Assembly (NCBI GenBank): GCA_035296705.1
Contig: DATHAL010000009.1
Span: forward strand, 35,980-99,979
DNA length: 64,000 bases
Source of the DNA: WHSW01 sp035296705
Lineage (GTDB): Bacteria > Actinomycetota > Thermoleophilia > Solirubrobacterales > 70-9
Reading direction: 5' to 3'
The notes under the pieces were generated by a model. It was not told the origin of the DNA. It worked only from the letters and a program-made list of their open reading frames with translations, and did not search any database. Below are positions 17,819 through 26,000 of the stretch, in pieces. The stretch's first letter is position 1. Each line of letters opens with the position of its first letter. The translations under genes were made by a program, and so were the position numbers.

Positions 17819-18193
17819 ATGTCGGGGCCGTCCAGGATCCGCAGCGTGGCGCTCGCCGCTGCGGCCGCCGCCGGACTGGCGCTCGGCGCGTGCGGGGGCG
17901 ATGACGACACGGCTGCATCGACGACCTCGACCGAGACCACGACCACGCCTGCCGCGAACGGCGGCGATGCGAGTGCGCAGCGCGATCAGTTCAACCGTGC
18001 GCTGCTCGGCGTGCTGACGCAGACCGAGGACCTGACGAAGAGCCAGGCCGACTGCGCGATCGACCAGCTCGACAGCTCGCTCACGGACGCCGACATCCGT
18101 AGCGCGGTTCAGTCGGCCTCCTCTGGAGGCGGCGTGCCCGAGGACATCCTCGACGCTGCGTTCGACGCGGGCCAGGCGTGCGCGAAGCAGTAG
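17819..18193 (+). CDS. Putative lipoprotein, function unknown
   Basis: The 124-residue protein has a signal peptide with a lipobox LGAC (Cys25), an acidic and Thr-rich linker and a mainly helical C-terminal domain with two Cys residues. The ATG follows a TACAGT hexamer with a 7-base gap, which predicts a leaderless mRNA. It is divergent from cysK. I do not recognise the mature domain. Confidence 0.7.
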   Translation: MSGPSRIRSVALAAAAAAGLALGACGGDDDTAASTTSTETTTTPAANGGDASAQRDQFNRALLGVLTQTEDLTKSQADCAIDQLDSSLTDADIRSAVQSASSGGGVPEDILDAAFDAGQACAKQ

Positions 18194-18271
18194 CGGTCGC
18201 TAGCGAGCGCCGCGATGTGTGGAACGTCCTCCGGTGGGTAATTCCACGGCCAGTCGCGGAAGCAAGGGGGC

Positions 18272-18487
18272 ATGATGCAGAACGGATGCGTGCGGACGGA
18301 GCATCGGGACGGGCTGTGGACGGTGGCGATCGATGGTCACCCCAGTGACGTCATCACCTGCTCCAATAAGGACGATGCCCTCTCGGCCGGCCGCGTGCTC
18401 GCCAGGGGCCTCGATGTCGAGCACCTCGTGATCGAGGCGGACGCCAGTGTCGCCGAGTCGGTCGGCGACGGCACGCCATCGAGCTAG
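18272..18487 (+). CDS. Small DUF2188-like protein
   Basis: This 71-residue protein has a compact pattern of Trp (LWTVAIDGH), a central helix (NKDDALSAGRVLARGL) and a final strand (HLVIEADASV). It resembles the short DUF2188 fold found widely in bacteria, of unknown function. An AGGGGG sequence lies 5-10 bases before the tandem ATGs. Its end overlaps the convergent SnoaL gene by 4 bases. Confidence 0.55.
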   Translation: MMQNGCVRTEHRDGLWTVAIDGHPSDVITCSNKDDALSAGRVLARGLDVEHLVIEADASVAESVGDGTPSS

Positions 18488-18891
18488 GTGGCGTCGGAGC
18501 GGTCCGCGGCCCCGAGCGCCTCTTCCCTCGTCTGAAAGAGCGTGAGCGACGTCTGGCGGCCGTCTCGAATGGTGATCAGCCACGTGCTGCGCGCCTGAGC
18601 TTCGATGCCGTCACGCCCGCGAACGTGGACCACGTTCTCCGCGATCACGACGCCTTCGGTGATCTCGAACACGTCCTCGAGGTCGATCCGTATCGCGTCG
18701 AAGCTGCCGATGAATCGCTCGGTGAACGACCGGATCTCATCCAGTCCATGAAAGACCCGCGCATCGAGCCCGCGCGAGTTCGACCAGTCGAGGACGGCGT
18801 CCGGGGCCCAGTCCTCGAACAGTCCGTCGAGATCACCGCGGCTGTACGCGCTCACGGCCCGGCGCACGAGGTCGAGGTTCTCCTCCGACAT
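18484..18891 (-). CDS. SnoaL/NTF2-like protein
   Basis: The 135-residue protein begins MSEENLDLVRRAVSAYSRGD and contains WAPDAVLDW and FHGLDEIRSF, the classical pattern of actinobacterial SnoaL-like (nuclear transport factor 2 fold) proteins. These are often isomerases, cyclases or ligand-binding proteins; no specific substrate can be inferred. A GATACT hexamer at 18901-18906 lies 9 bases upstream. A paralogue with the same opening residues is at 61295-61696. Confidence 0.8.
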   Translation of the reverse strand: MSEENLDLVRRAVSAYSRGDLDGLFEDWAPDAVLDWSNSRGLDARVFHGLDEIRSFTERFIGSFDAIRIDLEDVFEITEGVVIAENVVHVRGRDGIEAQARSTWLITIRDGRQTSLTLFQTREEALGAADRSDAT

Positions 18892-18939
18892 CCTCTGCGC
18901 AGTATCCCCTGCAGGCCGAAGAACGAAGTGCGGAGCACG

Positions 18940-19338
18940 CTAGATGTGGTACATGCCCGCGCCGACCTCGTCGGCCTCGCGGCGGACGATGTCCGCGATG
19001 GTCGTCGAGCGGAAGACGTCGCGGAGGGCCTCGACCCCCTCCTTCCAGATGCCGCCGGCCTCCCTCCCCTCCTCTCCGACGCGCCCGTCGAGCGCCTGCA
19101 CGACCTCGAGCACGGTGATCTCCTCGGGCGGGCGGGCCAGGGTGTAGCCGCCCTTGACGCCGCGCTGGCTCTGAAGCAGGCCGTCGCGACGGAGGGTCGA
19201 GAAGAGCTGCTCCAGGAACTGCACCGGCATCCCGCGGCGCTCGGCGACCTGAGCAATCGGCACTGGACGGGCGCCGGCCCGCGCGAGCTCGGCCATCGCC
19301 ACGACGGCGTAGCGGGACTTCGAAGTGACGGAGATCAC
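18940..19338 (-). CDS. Rrf2-family transcriptional regulator without Fe-S cysteines
   Basis: The 132-residue protein has the Rrf2 winged helix (ISVTSKSRYAVVAMAELARAG, then RGMPVQFLEQLFSTLRRDGL and GVKGGYTLARPPEEITVLEV). The region that holds three Cys in IscR reads VGEEGREAGGIWKEG here and contains none, so it cannot bind a [2Fe-2S] cluster in that way. It is closer in this respect to CymR, the cysteine-metabolism repressor of Bacillus. Its position close to cysK-cysE fits such a role, but this is inference. The start is GTG at 19338. Confidence 0.85.
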   Translation of the reverse strand: MISVTSKSRYAVVAMAELARAGARPVPIAQVAERRGMPVQFLEQLFSTLRRDGLLQSQRGVKGGYTLARPPEEITVLEVVQALDGRVGEEGREAGGIWKEGVEALRDVFRSTTIADIVRREADEVGAGMYHI

Positions 19339-19422
19339 TGGTCAGGTGGTTGTAGCGGATCGAGCGGGCGAAAAAACCTCGCTCATACCGGACCGGCGGC
19401 GGTCGCCTCGACCCAGTGTGGT

Positions 19423-19513
19423 TAGGATGCGATGAAGCGGCCCCGTCGGGGCCGCTGCCGGTTTTAGAGCCGGCGGAGCGTCTTACGGGGCGTCCCCCGG
19501 GTCGGGGCATGGA
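19423..19513 (+). promoter_or_regulatory. Promoter hexamer and highly structured leader of the LuxR-type gene
   Basis: A TAGGAT hexamer (19423-19428) is followed at the expected transcription start by a perfect 9-bp hairpin (19436-19444 with 19448-19456, loop GTC). A second stem (GCCGG at 19457-19461 with CCGGC at 19470-19474) and a GGGG/CCCC stem follow before the GTG start. The arrangement of three hairpins in about 80 bases is not a riboswitch class that I recognise. Confidence 0.45.
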
Positions 19514-20128
19514 GTGAACGAGGAACGGCGCTGTCTGGTCATTGACGAGCATCCCACCGTCCGGATGGGGATCAGAGGCCTTCTCGGCGACCGCTACGAG
19601 GTCGAGGAGGCGCCGGATTCGAAGGCGGCGATCGAGCTGATGACGGCGCTCGGCGACTTCGACGTCGCCGTGGTCGAGCTCCGATCACAGGGCGGCAACG
19701 GCGGCGGGCCCGTTGGGATCCGTGCGATCCGCGCGCTGGCCAGAGCGCGCCCGCGACTCGGGATCGTCGCCCACGGCACGCGCCCGGAGCGCCGCACGGC
19801 GAGTGAGGCGATCGAGGCCGGCGCCACGGCCTACGTCGCGAAGTGCTCGCCCGCAAAGGCGCTGCTCGCCGCGATCGACGCCGCCGCGGAGGCCCAGGAG
19901 TTCGTCGATCCGGCGGCAAAGGACGCGAACGGGCGCGCGCTGACGAGGCGCCAGCGCGAGATCCTGCAGCTATACGCCGACGGGCTCTCCACCGGCGGTG
20001 CGGCGGAGCGGCTCGGGCTCAGCACCGAGACCGTTCGCACCCACACGAAGGCGGCCCTCTCGCGGCTCGAGGCGCACGACCGTGCTCACGCCGTCGCGAT
20101 CGGGCTGCGCTCGAACATGATCGAGTAA
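19514..20128 (+). CDS. LuxR/NarL-type response regulator with atypical receiver
   Basis: The 204-residue protein has a receiver-like domain (1-130) and a LuxR helix-turn-helix (about 142-200, LTRRQREILQLYADGLSTGG and STETVRTHTKAALSRL). The acidic pair D11-E12 and the Lys of YVAK (K109) remain. The phosphoacceptor Asp is replaced by Glu55 in VAVVELRSQG, and the usual Thr/Ser after strand 4 is not evident (GIVAHG). It may act without phosphorylation, with Glu mimicking the phosphorylated state. No histidine kinase is adjacent. Confidence 0.85.
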   Translation: MNEERRCLVIDEHPTVRMGIRGLLGDRYEVEEAPDSKAAIELMTALGDFDVAVVELRSQGGNGGGPVGIRAIRALARARPRLGIVAHGTRPERRTASEAIEAGATAYVAKCSPAKALLAAIDAAAEAQEFVDPAAKDANGRALTRRQREILQLYADGLSTGGAAERLGLSTETVRTHTKAALSRLEAHDRAHAVAIGLRSNMIE

Positions 20129-20159
20129 GCGGCTCGGATCAGCCGCAGTCGCGCAGGCG

Positions 20160-21533
20160 TCAATCGCGCACGCGCGCAAGCGCTGTCTCAACCCGCTCGA
20201 CGGCCCGCTCGCGACCCAGCGCCGCCAAAGATTCGAAGATCCCGGGTGAGACCGTGGTCCCGGTGATCGCGACGCGCAGCGGCTGGTAGACGGCCCCCGG
20301 CTTCACGTGGAGGCGCTCGACCGCCTTGCCGAGCTCGGCCTCGAGGGTCGGCGGGTCGAACGGCTCGGCCGTGCGCAGCGCCTCGAGCCCCGCTTCGAGC
20401 CGATCGCCGACGCCGTCTCGCATCACCTTGGACCATGCCCTCTCGTCGTCGACCGGCGGCTCGAAGAGGAACGCGATCAGAGGCCAGAGCTCGCTCAGCG
20501 TCTGGGCCTTCTCCTGCGCGATCGCGCTGGCGGCGCGCAGTGTCTCGCGGTCGGCGGCCGCCTCGGGATGGCCCTCGCGCTCGAGCTGCGACGCCGCCGC
20601 GTCCACGTAGTCGTCGAGCGGCAGCTCGCGCATGTGGCGCCCGTTCATCCACCTCAGCTTCTTCTCGTCGAAGATGGCCGACGCCCTCCCCACCCGCTCG
20701 ATCTCGAACTGCTCGACGAGCTCTTCGGTGGAGAGGAGCGTCTGATCGTCGGCCGCGCCCCAGCCGAGCAGCGCGAGGTAGTTGCGAACCGCGGCCGGTA
20801 GGTAGCCGGCAGCGCGGAGCTCCTGCACCGACGCGGCGCCGTGGCGCTTGGAGAGCTTCTTGCCGTCAGGACCGTGGAGCAGCGGCAGGTGCGCGTAGCG
20901 CGGCGCCTGGGCCCCGAGCGCCTCGAGCGCGAGGAGTTGCTTCGGGGTGTTGGAGAGGTGGTCGTCGCCGCGGATGACTTCGGTGATCCCCATGTCGGCG
21001 TCGTCGACCGCGACCGCGAAGTTGTAGAGCGGGGTGCCGTCGCCGCGCGCGATCACGAGGTCGTCCGTGAGTCGGTTCTCGAACCGGACTGGCCCGCGAA
21101 TCGCGTCGTCGACGACGGTCTCGCCCTTGTCCGGGATCCGCAGGCGGATCGCAGCGCCCTCGACGTCACGGGGCTCACCGCGATAGCCGACGCCGCCGTG
21201 GGCCTCGCGCCAGGTGCGCACCTCCTCGCCGCTGGCCGGGTCCGGGTACGCGCTCCCGTCCCGCACCAGCTCCTGGATTCGCTCTCGGTGGCGCGGCGCT
21301 CGCTCCGCCTGGCTCAGGGGCCCCTCGTCCCAGTCGAGCTCGAGCCAACGCAGGGCGTCGAGGATCTGCTCGACGTTCTCGGGCGTGGAGCGCTCGCGGT
21401 CGGTGTCCTCGATCCGGAGGACCAGCTCGCCGCCGCGACCGCGCGCGTACAGCCAGTTGTAGAGCGCCGTCCTGGCGCCACCGATGTGCAGGGCCCCCGT
21501 CGGCGAGGGCGCGAATCTGACTCTCGGAGGCAC
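20160..21533 (-). CDS. gltX: Glutamyl-tRNA synthetase
   Basis: The 457-residue class I synthetase has HIGG at residues 16-19 (HIGH motif) and KLSKRHG (KMSKS motif). Its C-terminal anticodon-binding domain is complete. With gatCAB nearby it is likely a non-discriminating enzyme that also charges tRNA(Gln), which is inferred from the gatCAB genes and not shown by the sequence. The start is GTG with a TAGTGT hexamer (21541-21546) 7 bases upstream. Confidence 0.96.
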   Translation of the reverse strand: MPPRVRFAPSPTGALHIGGARTALYNWLYARGRGGELVLRIEDTDRERSTPENVEQILDALRWLELDWDEGPLSQAERAPRHRERIQELVRDGSAYPDPASGEEVRTWREAHGGVGYRGEPRDVEGAAIRLRIPDKGETVVDDAIRGPVRFENRLTDDLVIARGDGTPLYNFAVAVDDADMGITEVIRGDDHLSNTPKQLLALEALGAQAPRYAHLPLLHGPDGKKLSKRHGAASVQELRAAGYLPAAVRNYLALLGWGAADDQTLLSTEELVEQFEIERVGRASAIFDEKKLRWMNGRHMRELPLDDYVDAAASQLEREGHPEAAADRETLRAASAIAQEKAQTLSELWPLIAFLFEPPVDDERAWSKVMRDGVGDRLEAGLEALRTAEPFDPPTLEAELGKAVERLHVKPGAVYQPLRVAITGTTVSPGIFESLAALGRERAVERVETALARVRD

Positions 21534-21571
21534 GGGCGAAACACTAGTGCCGCCCGCTGCCCCCGCCGCAC

Positions 21572-21631
21572 CTAGGTGAGCAGGATGATCAGCAGGATGA
21601 TGATGAGCAGAGTGCCTATGCCGATGTACAT
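21572..21631 (-). CDS. 19-residue hydrophobic membrane peptide
   Basis: The encoded peptide is MYIGIGTLLIIILLIILLT. It has a short polar start and a single all-aliphatic transmembrane stretch. A near-perfect Shine-Dalgarno (GGAGGAGAG) lies directly before the ATG, and the reading frame ends in TAG 38 bases before gltX. I recall similar MYIGIGT peptides in actinobacterial genomes, but I cannot verify conservation here. The strong ribosome site makes it a real gene candidate despite its size. Function is unknown. Confidence 0.65.
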   Translation of the reverse strand: MYIGIGTLLIIILLIILLT

Positions 21632-21732
21632 CTCTCCTCCTTTCGTCGGTCGTTTCCGTGACCGGCTTTCCCCGGAATACCCGCCGCTACGGTCGAGAAA
21701 CGGTGGCGCGTCGCGGCGCTAGAGTCACGCGC

Positions 21733-22605
21733 TTGCTGATCGGCGCCCACGTATCGACGGCCGGCGGGCTGGAGAAGACGGTCGAGCGCGGGGTCGAATT
21801 CGACTGCGACGCGATCCAGATCTTCAACCAGAGCCCGCGGATGTGGCGGCCGACGAAGTACTCGACCGAGGGCTTCGAGAGGTTCCGCGCCGCGTTCGGC
21901 GATTCACCGCTTCAGTCGGTGATCATCCACGCCGTCTACCTGATCAACTGCGCGAGCAAGGACCGCGAGATCCGCGCGAAGTCGATCGCGTCCCTCACTC
22001 ACGCGCTTCGCGTCGGCGACGGGATCGGGGCCGACGGCGTGGTCCTCCACGCCGGGGCTCGCAAGGGCGAGCCTCACGATGCCTCGATGAAGCGGGCCGC
22101 AAAGGCGATCGCCAAGTCCCTGTCGGACAGCGACGGCTGCCCGGTCCTACTCGAGAACACGGCCGGCACCGAGGGGCCCCTCGGCCGCAACTTCGACGAG
22201 CTCGCCGACCTGATCGAGCTCCTCGACGGCGACGATCGGGTTGGCGTATGCCTCGATTGCTGTCACCTGTTCGCGTCGGGCTTCGACGTGCGCACGGCCG
22301 ATGCGGTCGCCAAGGTCGCCGATGAGTTCGACGCCAAGGTCGGACTCGGGCGGCTGGTCTGCCTGCACGTCAACGACTCGAAGATCCCGCTGGGCGGCAA
22401 CCGCGACCGCCATGCGAGCCTCGGCGAGGGCGAGATCGGCGAGCGGGGTCTCGCGGCCTTCCTCTCGGAGCCCCGTTTCGAGAAGTTGCCGGCACTGCTC
22501 GAGACGCCGGGCCCCAGCGGACAGATCGACCGCGAGCAGGTGCAGATCGCGAAACGCCTGCGGCGCCGCGGGATCGCGTCGCGGCGGCGCCGGAAGAAGC
22601 GCTAA
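21733..22605 (+). CDS. nfo: Endonuclease IV (AP endonuclease)
   Basis: The enzyme cuts DNA at abasic sites in base-excision repair, using a three-metal centre in a TIM barrel. The protein has IGAHVSTAGGL at the start, IIHAVYLINCAS, LLENTAG, CLDCCHLFASG and the metal-binding HVNDSKIPLGGNRDRHASLGEG. I chose TTG at 21733 (290 residues) because homology begins at LLIGAHVS and a TAGAGT hexamer ends 7 bases upstream. GTG 21703 or 21658 would add unrelated residues. The basic tail (RRRGIASRRRRKKR) is unusual. Confidence 0.93.
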   Translation: MLIGAHVSTAGGLEKTVERGVEFDCDAIQIFNQSPRMWRPTKYSTEGFERFRAAFGDSPLQSVIIHAVYLINCASKDREIRAKSIASLTHALRVGDGIGADGVVLHAGARKGEPHDASMKRAAKAIAKSLSDSDGCPVLLENTAGTEGPLGRNFDELADLIELLDGDDRVGVCLDCCHLFASGFDVRTADAVAKVADEFDAKVGLGRLVCLHVNDSKIPLGGNRDRHASLGEGEIGERGLAAFLSEPRFEKLPALLETPGPSGQIDREQVQIAKRLRRRGIASRRRRKKR

Positions 22606-23030
22606 AACGACGCGCCGCGCCGCCTCGCTGAGCCGAGCGCGTTGCGCAGGTCGAAGGCGCGAATGCCCTCGGGCGCGGAGTCGGTGCAGTCGAAGAAGGC
22701 GCGGTTCACGCACGAGTACGCGGGCCCGTCGCCCTCGTAGCTCGGCTCGACCCGAAACTGACACTGGGGCAGCGAGTCACCCGTCATCTTCAGGCCGCCG
22801 AATCCCCCCGAGGCCTCGGCCAGCTCGAACATGTCGATGTCGATCTCCGCGCTGAAGACCTTGCGCATGCAGCCCATGTAGCGGCCACCCGTCAGCTGGT
22901 CCTCGTAGCTGTAGAGGAAGCGACAGCCGATCTCGATGCAGCCGCGGGGCTCGATCAGCTTGTCGCAGAAAGTGCGGCACCGGCGGCACTCGGAGGCTTC
23001 GGTGCGTGGGCCTTTTGAAACCGTGGCCAC
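22602..23030 (-). CDS. Cysteine-rich conserved protein, function unknown
   Basis: The 142-residue protein contains 9 Cys. They include the run C15-x2-C18-x3-C22-x8-C31-x4-C36, then C54, C90, C107 and C115. The spacing resembles metal or Fe-S ligands rather than secreted disulfide proteins, as there is no signal peptide. It follows dnaE on the same strand but has its own TAAACT hexamer (23037-23042) 6 bases before a GTG start. The last 4 bases overlap nfo. I know no characterised homologue. Confidence 0.7.
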   Translation of the reverse strand: MATVSKGPRTEASECRRCRTFCDKLIEPRGCIEIGCRFLYSYEDQLTGGRYMGCMRKVFSAEIDIDMFELAEASGGFGGLKMTGDSLPQCQFRVEPSYEGDGPAYSCVNRAFFDCTDSAPEGIRAFDLRNALGSARRRGASF

Positions 23031-23046
23031 TGGTTGAGTTTAGGTC

Positions 23047-26000
23047 CTAAGCGGCTAGCGCCGCCGGTCCGAGGAGCTCGTCGATCGACGCGCGCAGGGC
23101 CGCGGTCGGCGCGACGCGGTAGCCGTTCCCGAACTTGAGCCGGCGGGTGCCGCCGCGCGTGCGCATCTCGAGCAGCACCTCGCTGGTGCCCGGGTAGTCC
23201 TCGAAGAGCGCCTTCAGGTCCTCGACCAGCGTTGCCGCGAAGTCCGCCGCATCGATGCGGAGCACGAGCGGCGCCACGGCCGCCGCGGCCTTGGCGCGCG
23301 CCGCCTCGAGCTCGCCCGCTCCTGGCTCGAAGGCCTCCGCCTCGTTGACGACGACGCTCATGTCGCCGCGGCCCTTGTGGTCGACGCGACCGCGCACGAT
23401 CACGATCCGATCGACGGCGATCGCCTCCGCGGCCTCGCCGGCGGCATCGCGCACGAACAGCTCGATCTGGCCTTCGAGGTCGTCGAGGGTCGCGAACATG
23501 ACGTAGCCGCCGTTGCGCGTCCGCACCTTCTTGGCCTCGCTGACGATCCCGCCGACGGTCACCCACGAGCCGTCCTGGAGCTCGGCGACCTGGGCGAGAC
23601 CGCGGTCGACGCGAGCGCGGAGCGCGTCGCGGACCTCGCTCAGCGGGTGCGCGGAGAGGAACGTCCCGAGGATCTCCTTCTCGAGCCGCAGGAGCTCACG
23701 CTGGTCGAACTCGCCCGCCGGCACCGGCTGGTGGCGGGGCGGGGCGAGGCTCGGGCCGGACGCGTCGAGTCCGTCGTCGCCGAGGTCGAAGATCGACCCC
23801 TGGCCGCGGCGCGAGTCCTCCTGGGACTTCTGCCCCGCCGATTGCGCGTGGGCGAGCACCTCGAGCATGCCGTGCCGGGCGTCGCCGGTCGAGTCGAGCG
23901 CGCCGCATTTGACCAGGCACTCGATCGCGCGCTTGTTGACGGCGCGGGCGTCGACCCGCTCGCAGAAGTCCCAGATCGACTCGAACGCGCCGCCGGACTC
24001 GCGCGCCGCGATGATCGACTCGACCGCGGCGTGGCCGACGTTCTTCACGGCGTCGAGGCCGAAGCGGATCGAGTTGCCGGAGACGACGAAGCCGTGGTCG
24101 GAGGAGTTCACGTCGGGCGGGAGCACCTCGATCTCCAGCTCCGCGCACTTGTTGACGAAGAACGGGACCTTGTCCTTCGTCGACATCACCGACGAGATCA
24201 CCGCCGCCATGTACTCCGCGGGGTAGTTCGCCTTCAGGTAGGCGGTGCGGTAGGAGATCAGCGCGTAGCAGGCGGCGTGGGACTTGTTGAACGAGTAGTC
24301 GGCCGCGGCCGTCATCAGCGACCACAGGTCCTTGGCGACGGCGGGCGCCGTGCCCGACTCGCGAGACCCCTCGATGAACTTGTCCTCCATCGTCGCCATC
24401 AGGTCGCGCTTCTTCTTGCCCACCGCCTTGCGCAGGTCGTCGGCCTCGGCAGGGCTGAAGTCGGCGATCCGCTTGGCGATCTCCATCAGCTGCTCCTGGT
24501 AGATGCAGCAGCCGTAGGTCTCCTCGGTGATCGGCCGGAGCCGCGGATCCTGGTAGGTGATCGACCCCGGGTCGCGCTTACCGCGCGCGTAGTCGGCGAT
24601 GAAGCGCATCGCGCCGGGCCGGTAGAGGGCTCCGATCGCGACGATGTCGTTGAACTCGGTCGGACGGATCTGCTTGAGCGCCTCGCGCATGCCCTCGGAC
24701 TCGAGCTGAAAGACGCCGACCGAGTCGCCGCGGGCGAGCATCTCATAGGTCTTCGCGTCGTCGAGCGGGATCGACTCCATCTCGACCTCGATCCCGCGCG
24801 AGCGCTTGATGATGTCGACGGCGTCCTCGATCACGTCGAGGTTGCGCAGCCCGAGGAAGTCCATCTTCAGAAGCCCGATCTCCTCGATCGGTCCCATCGA
24901 GTACTGCGTGACGATCTTGTAGGAGCGCTGGGGCCTGCCGTTGTCGCCCTTCTCTGCCGCCGGGCCTCGGTCCTCGGCCAGCTGCAGCGGCACGATCTCG
25001 TTGAGCGGCCGGTCCGCGATCACCACCGCGGCGGCGTGGATCGAGTTGTTGCGGACGATTCCCTCGAGGCCCTTGGCGACGTCCACGATCCGCCGCACGT
25101 CGTCGTCGGAGTCGTAGGCGCGCTTAAGGTCCTGGCCCGGCTTCAGGCACTCGTCGAAGCTCGGGCTGCGGCCCATGATCGGCTCCGGGATCAGCTTCGC
25201 CGCCCGGTCCCCGGCGCCGTAGTCGTAGCCGAGGACCCGCGCCGCGTCCCGGGTCGCCGCGCGGGGCGCCATCGTGCCGAAGGTGATGATCTGGGCGACC
25301 GACTCGCGGCCGTACTTCTCCTGGACGTAACGGATCACGCGCTCGCGGCCGCGGACCGAGAAGTCGATGTCGATGTCGGGCATCGACTTGCGGGCCGGGT
25401 TCAGGAAGCGCTCGAACAGGAGCTCGTTCGCCAGCGGGTCGAGGTCCGTGATGTTGAGGGCATAGGCGACGATCGAGCCGGCCGCCGAGCCCCGCCCCGG
25501 GCCCACCGCGATCCCGCTCTCCTTCGCGAACCTGACGAAGTCCCAGACGATCAGGAAGTAGGAGTCGAAGCCCATCTCCGCGATCACCCTGAGCTCGAAG
25601 TCGAGTCGTTCGACCGCCTCGGCCGGCGGCGGGTCGCCGTAGCGGCGCGCGAGGCCCTCGCGCGCGAGGCGGTGGAGCATCTCGCGCGGCTCCTCACCGT
25701 CCGGGGTCGGGAAGCGCGGCAGGAGCAGGTTGCCGAGCTCGATGTCCACCTGGCAGCGCTCGGCGATCTCCAGCGTCGTCTCGACCGCCCCGGGATGGGC
25801 GGCGAACGACTCCCGCATCTCGTCGGCGCTCTTGAGGAAGAACTCGTTGGTGTCGAAGGTGAGCTTCGGCTGCTCGAGGGTGGACTTCGTCTGCACGCAC
25901 AGGAGCGCGGCGTGGTTCGAGTAGTCGTCGCGCCGCAGGTAGTGGACGTCCGCCGTGGCGACGAGCGGGCGCCCGAGCTCGCGGGCGTGGCTGACGATTC

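Noticed and set aside
19436..19456. Rho-independent terminator for the 19338 Rrf2 gene
   Set aside because: The hairpin lies upstream of the Rrf2 gene (which runs on the minus strand) and on the leader side of the LuxR-type gene, with no T tract after it.
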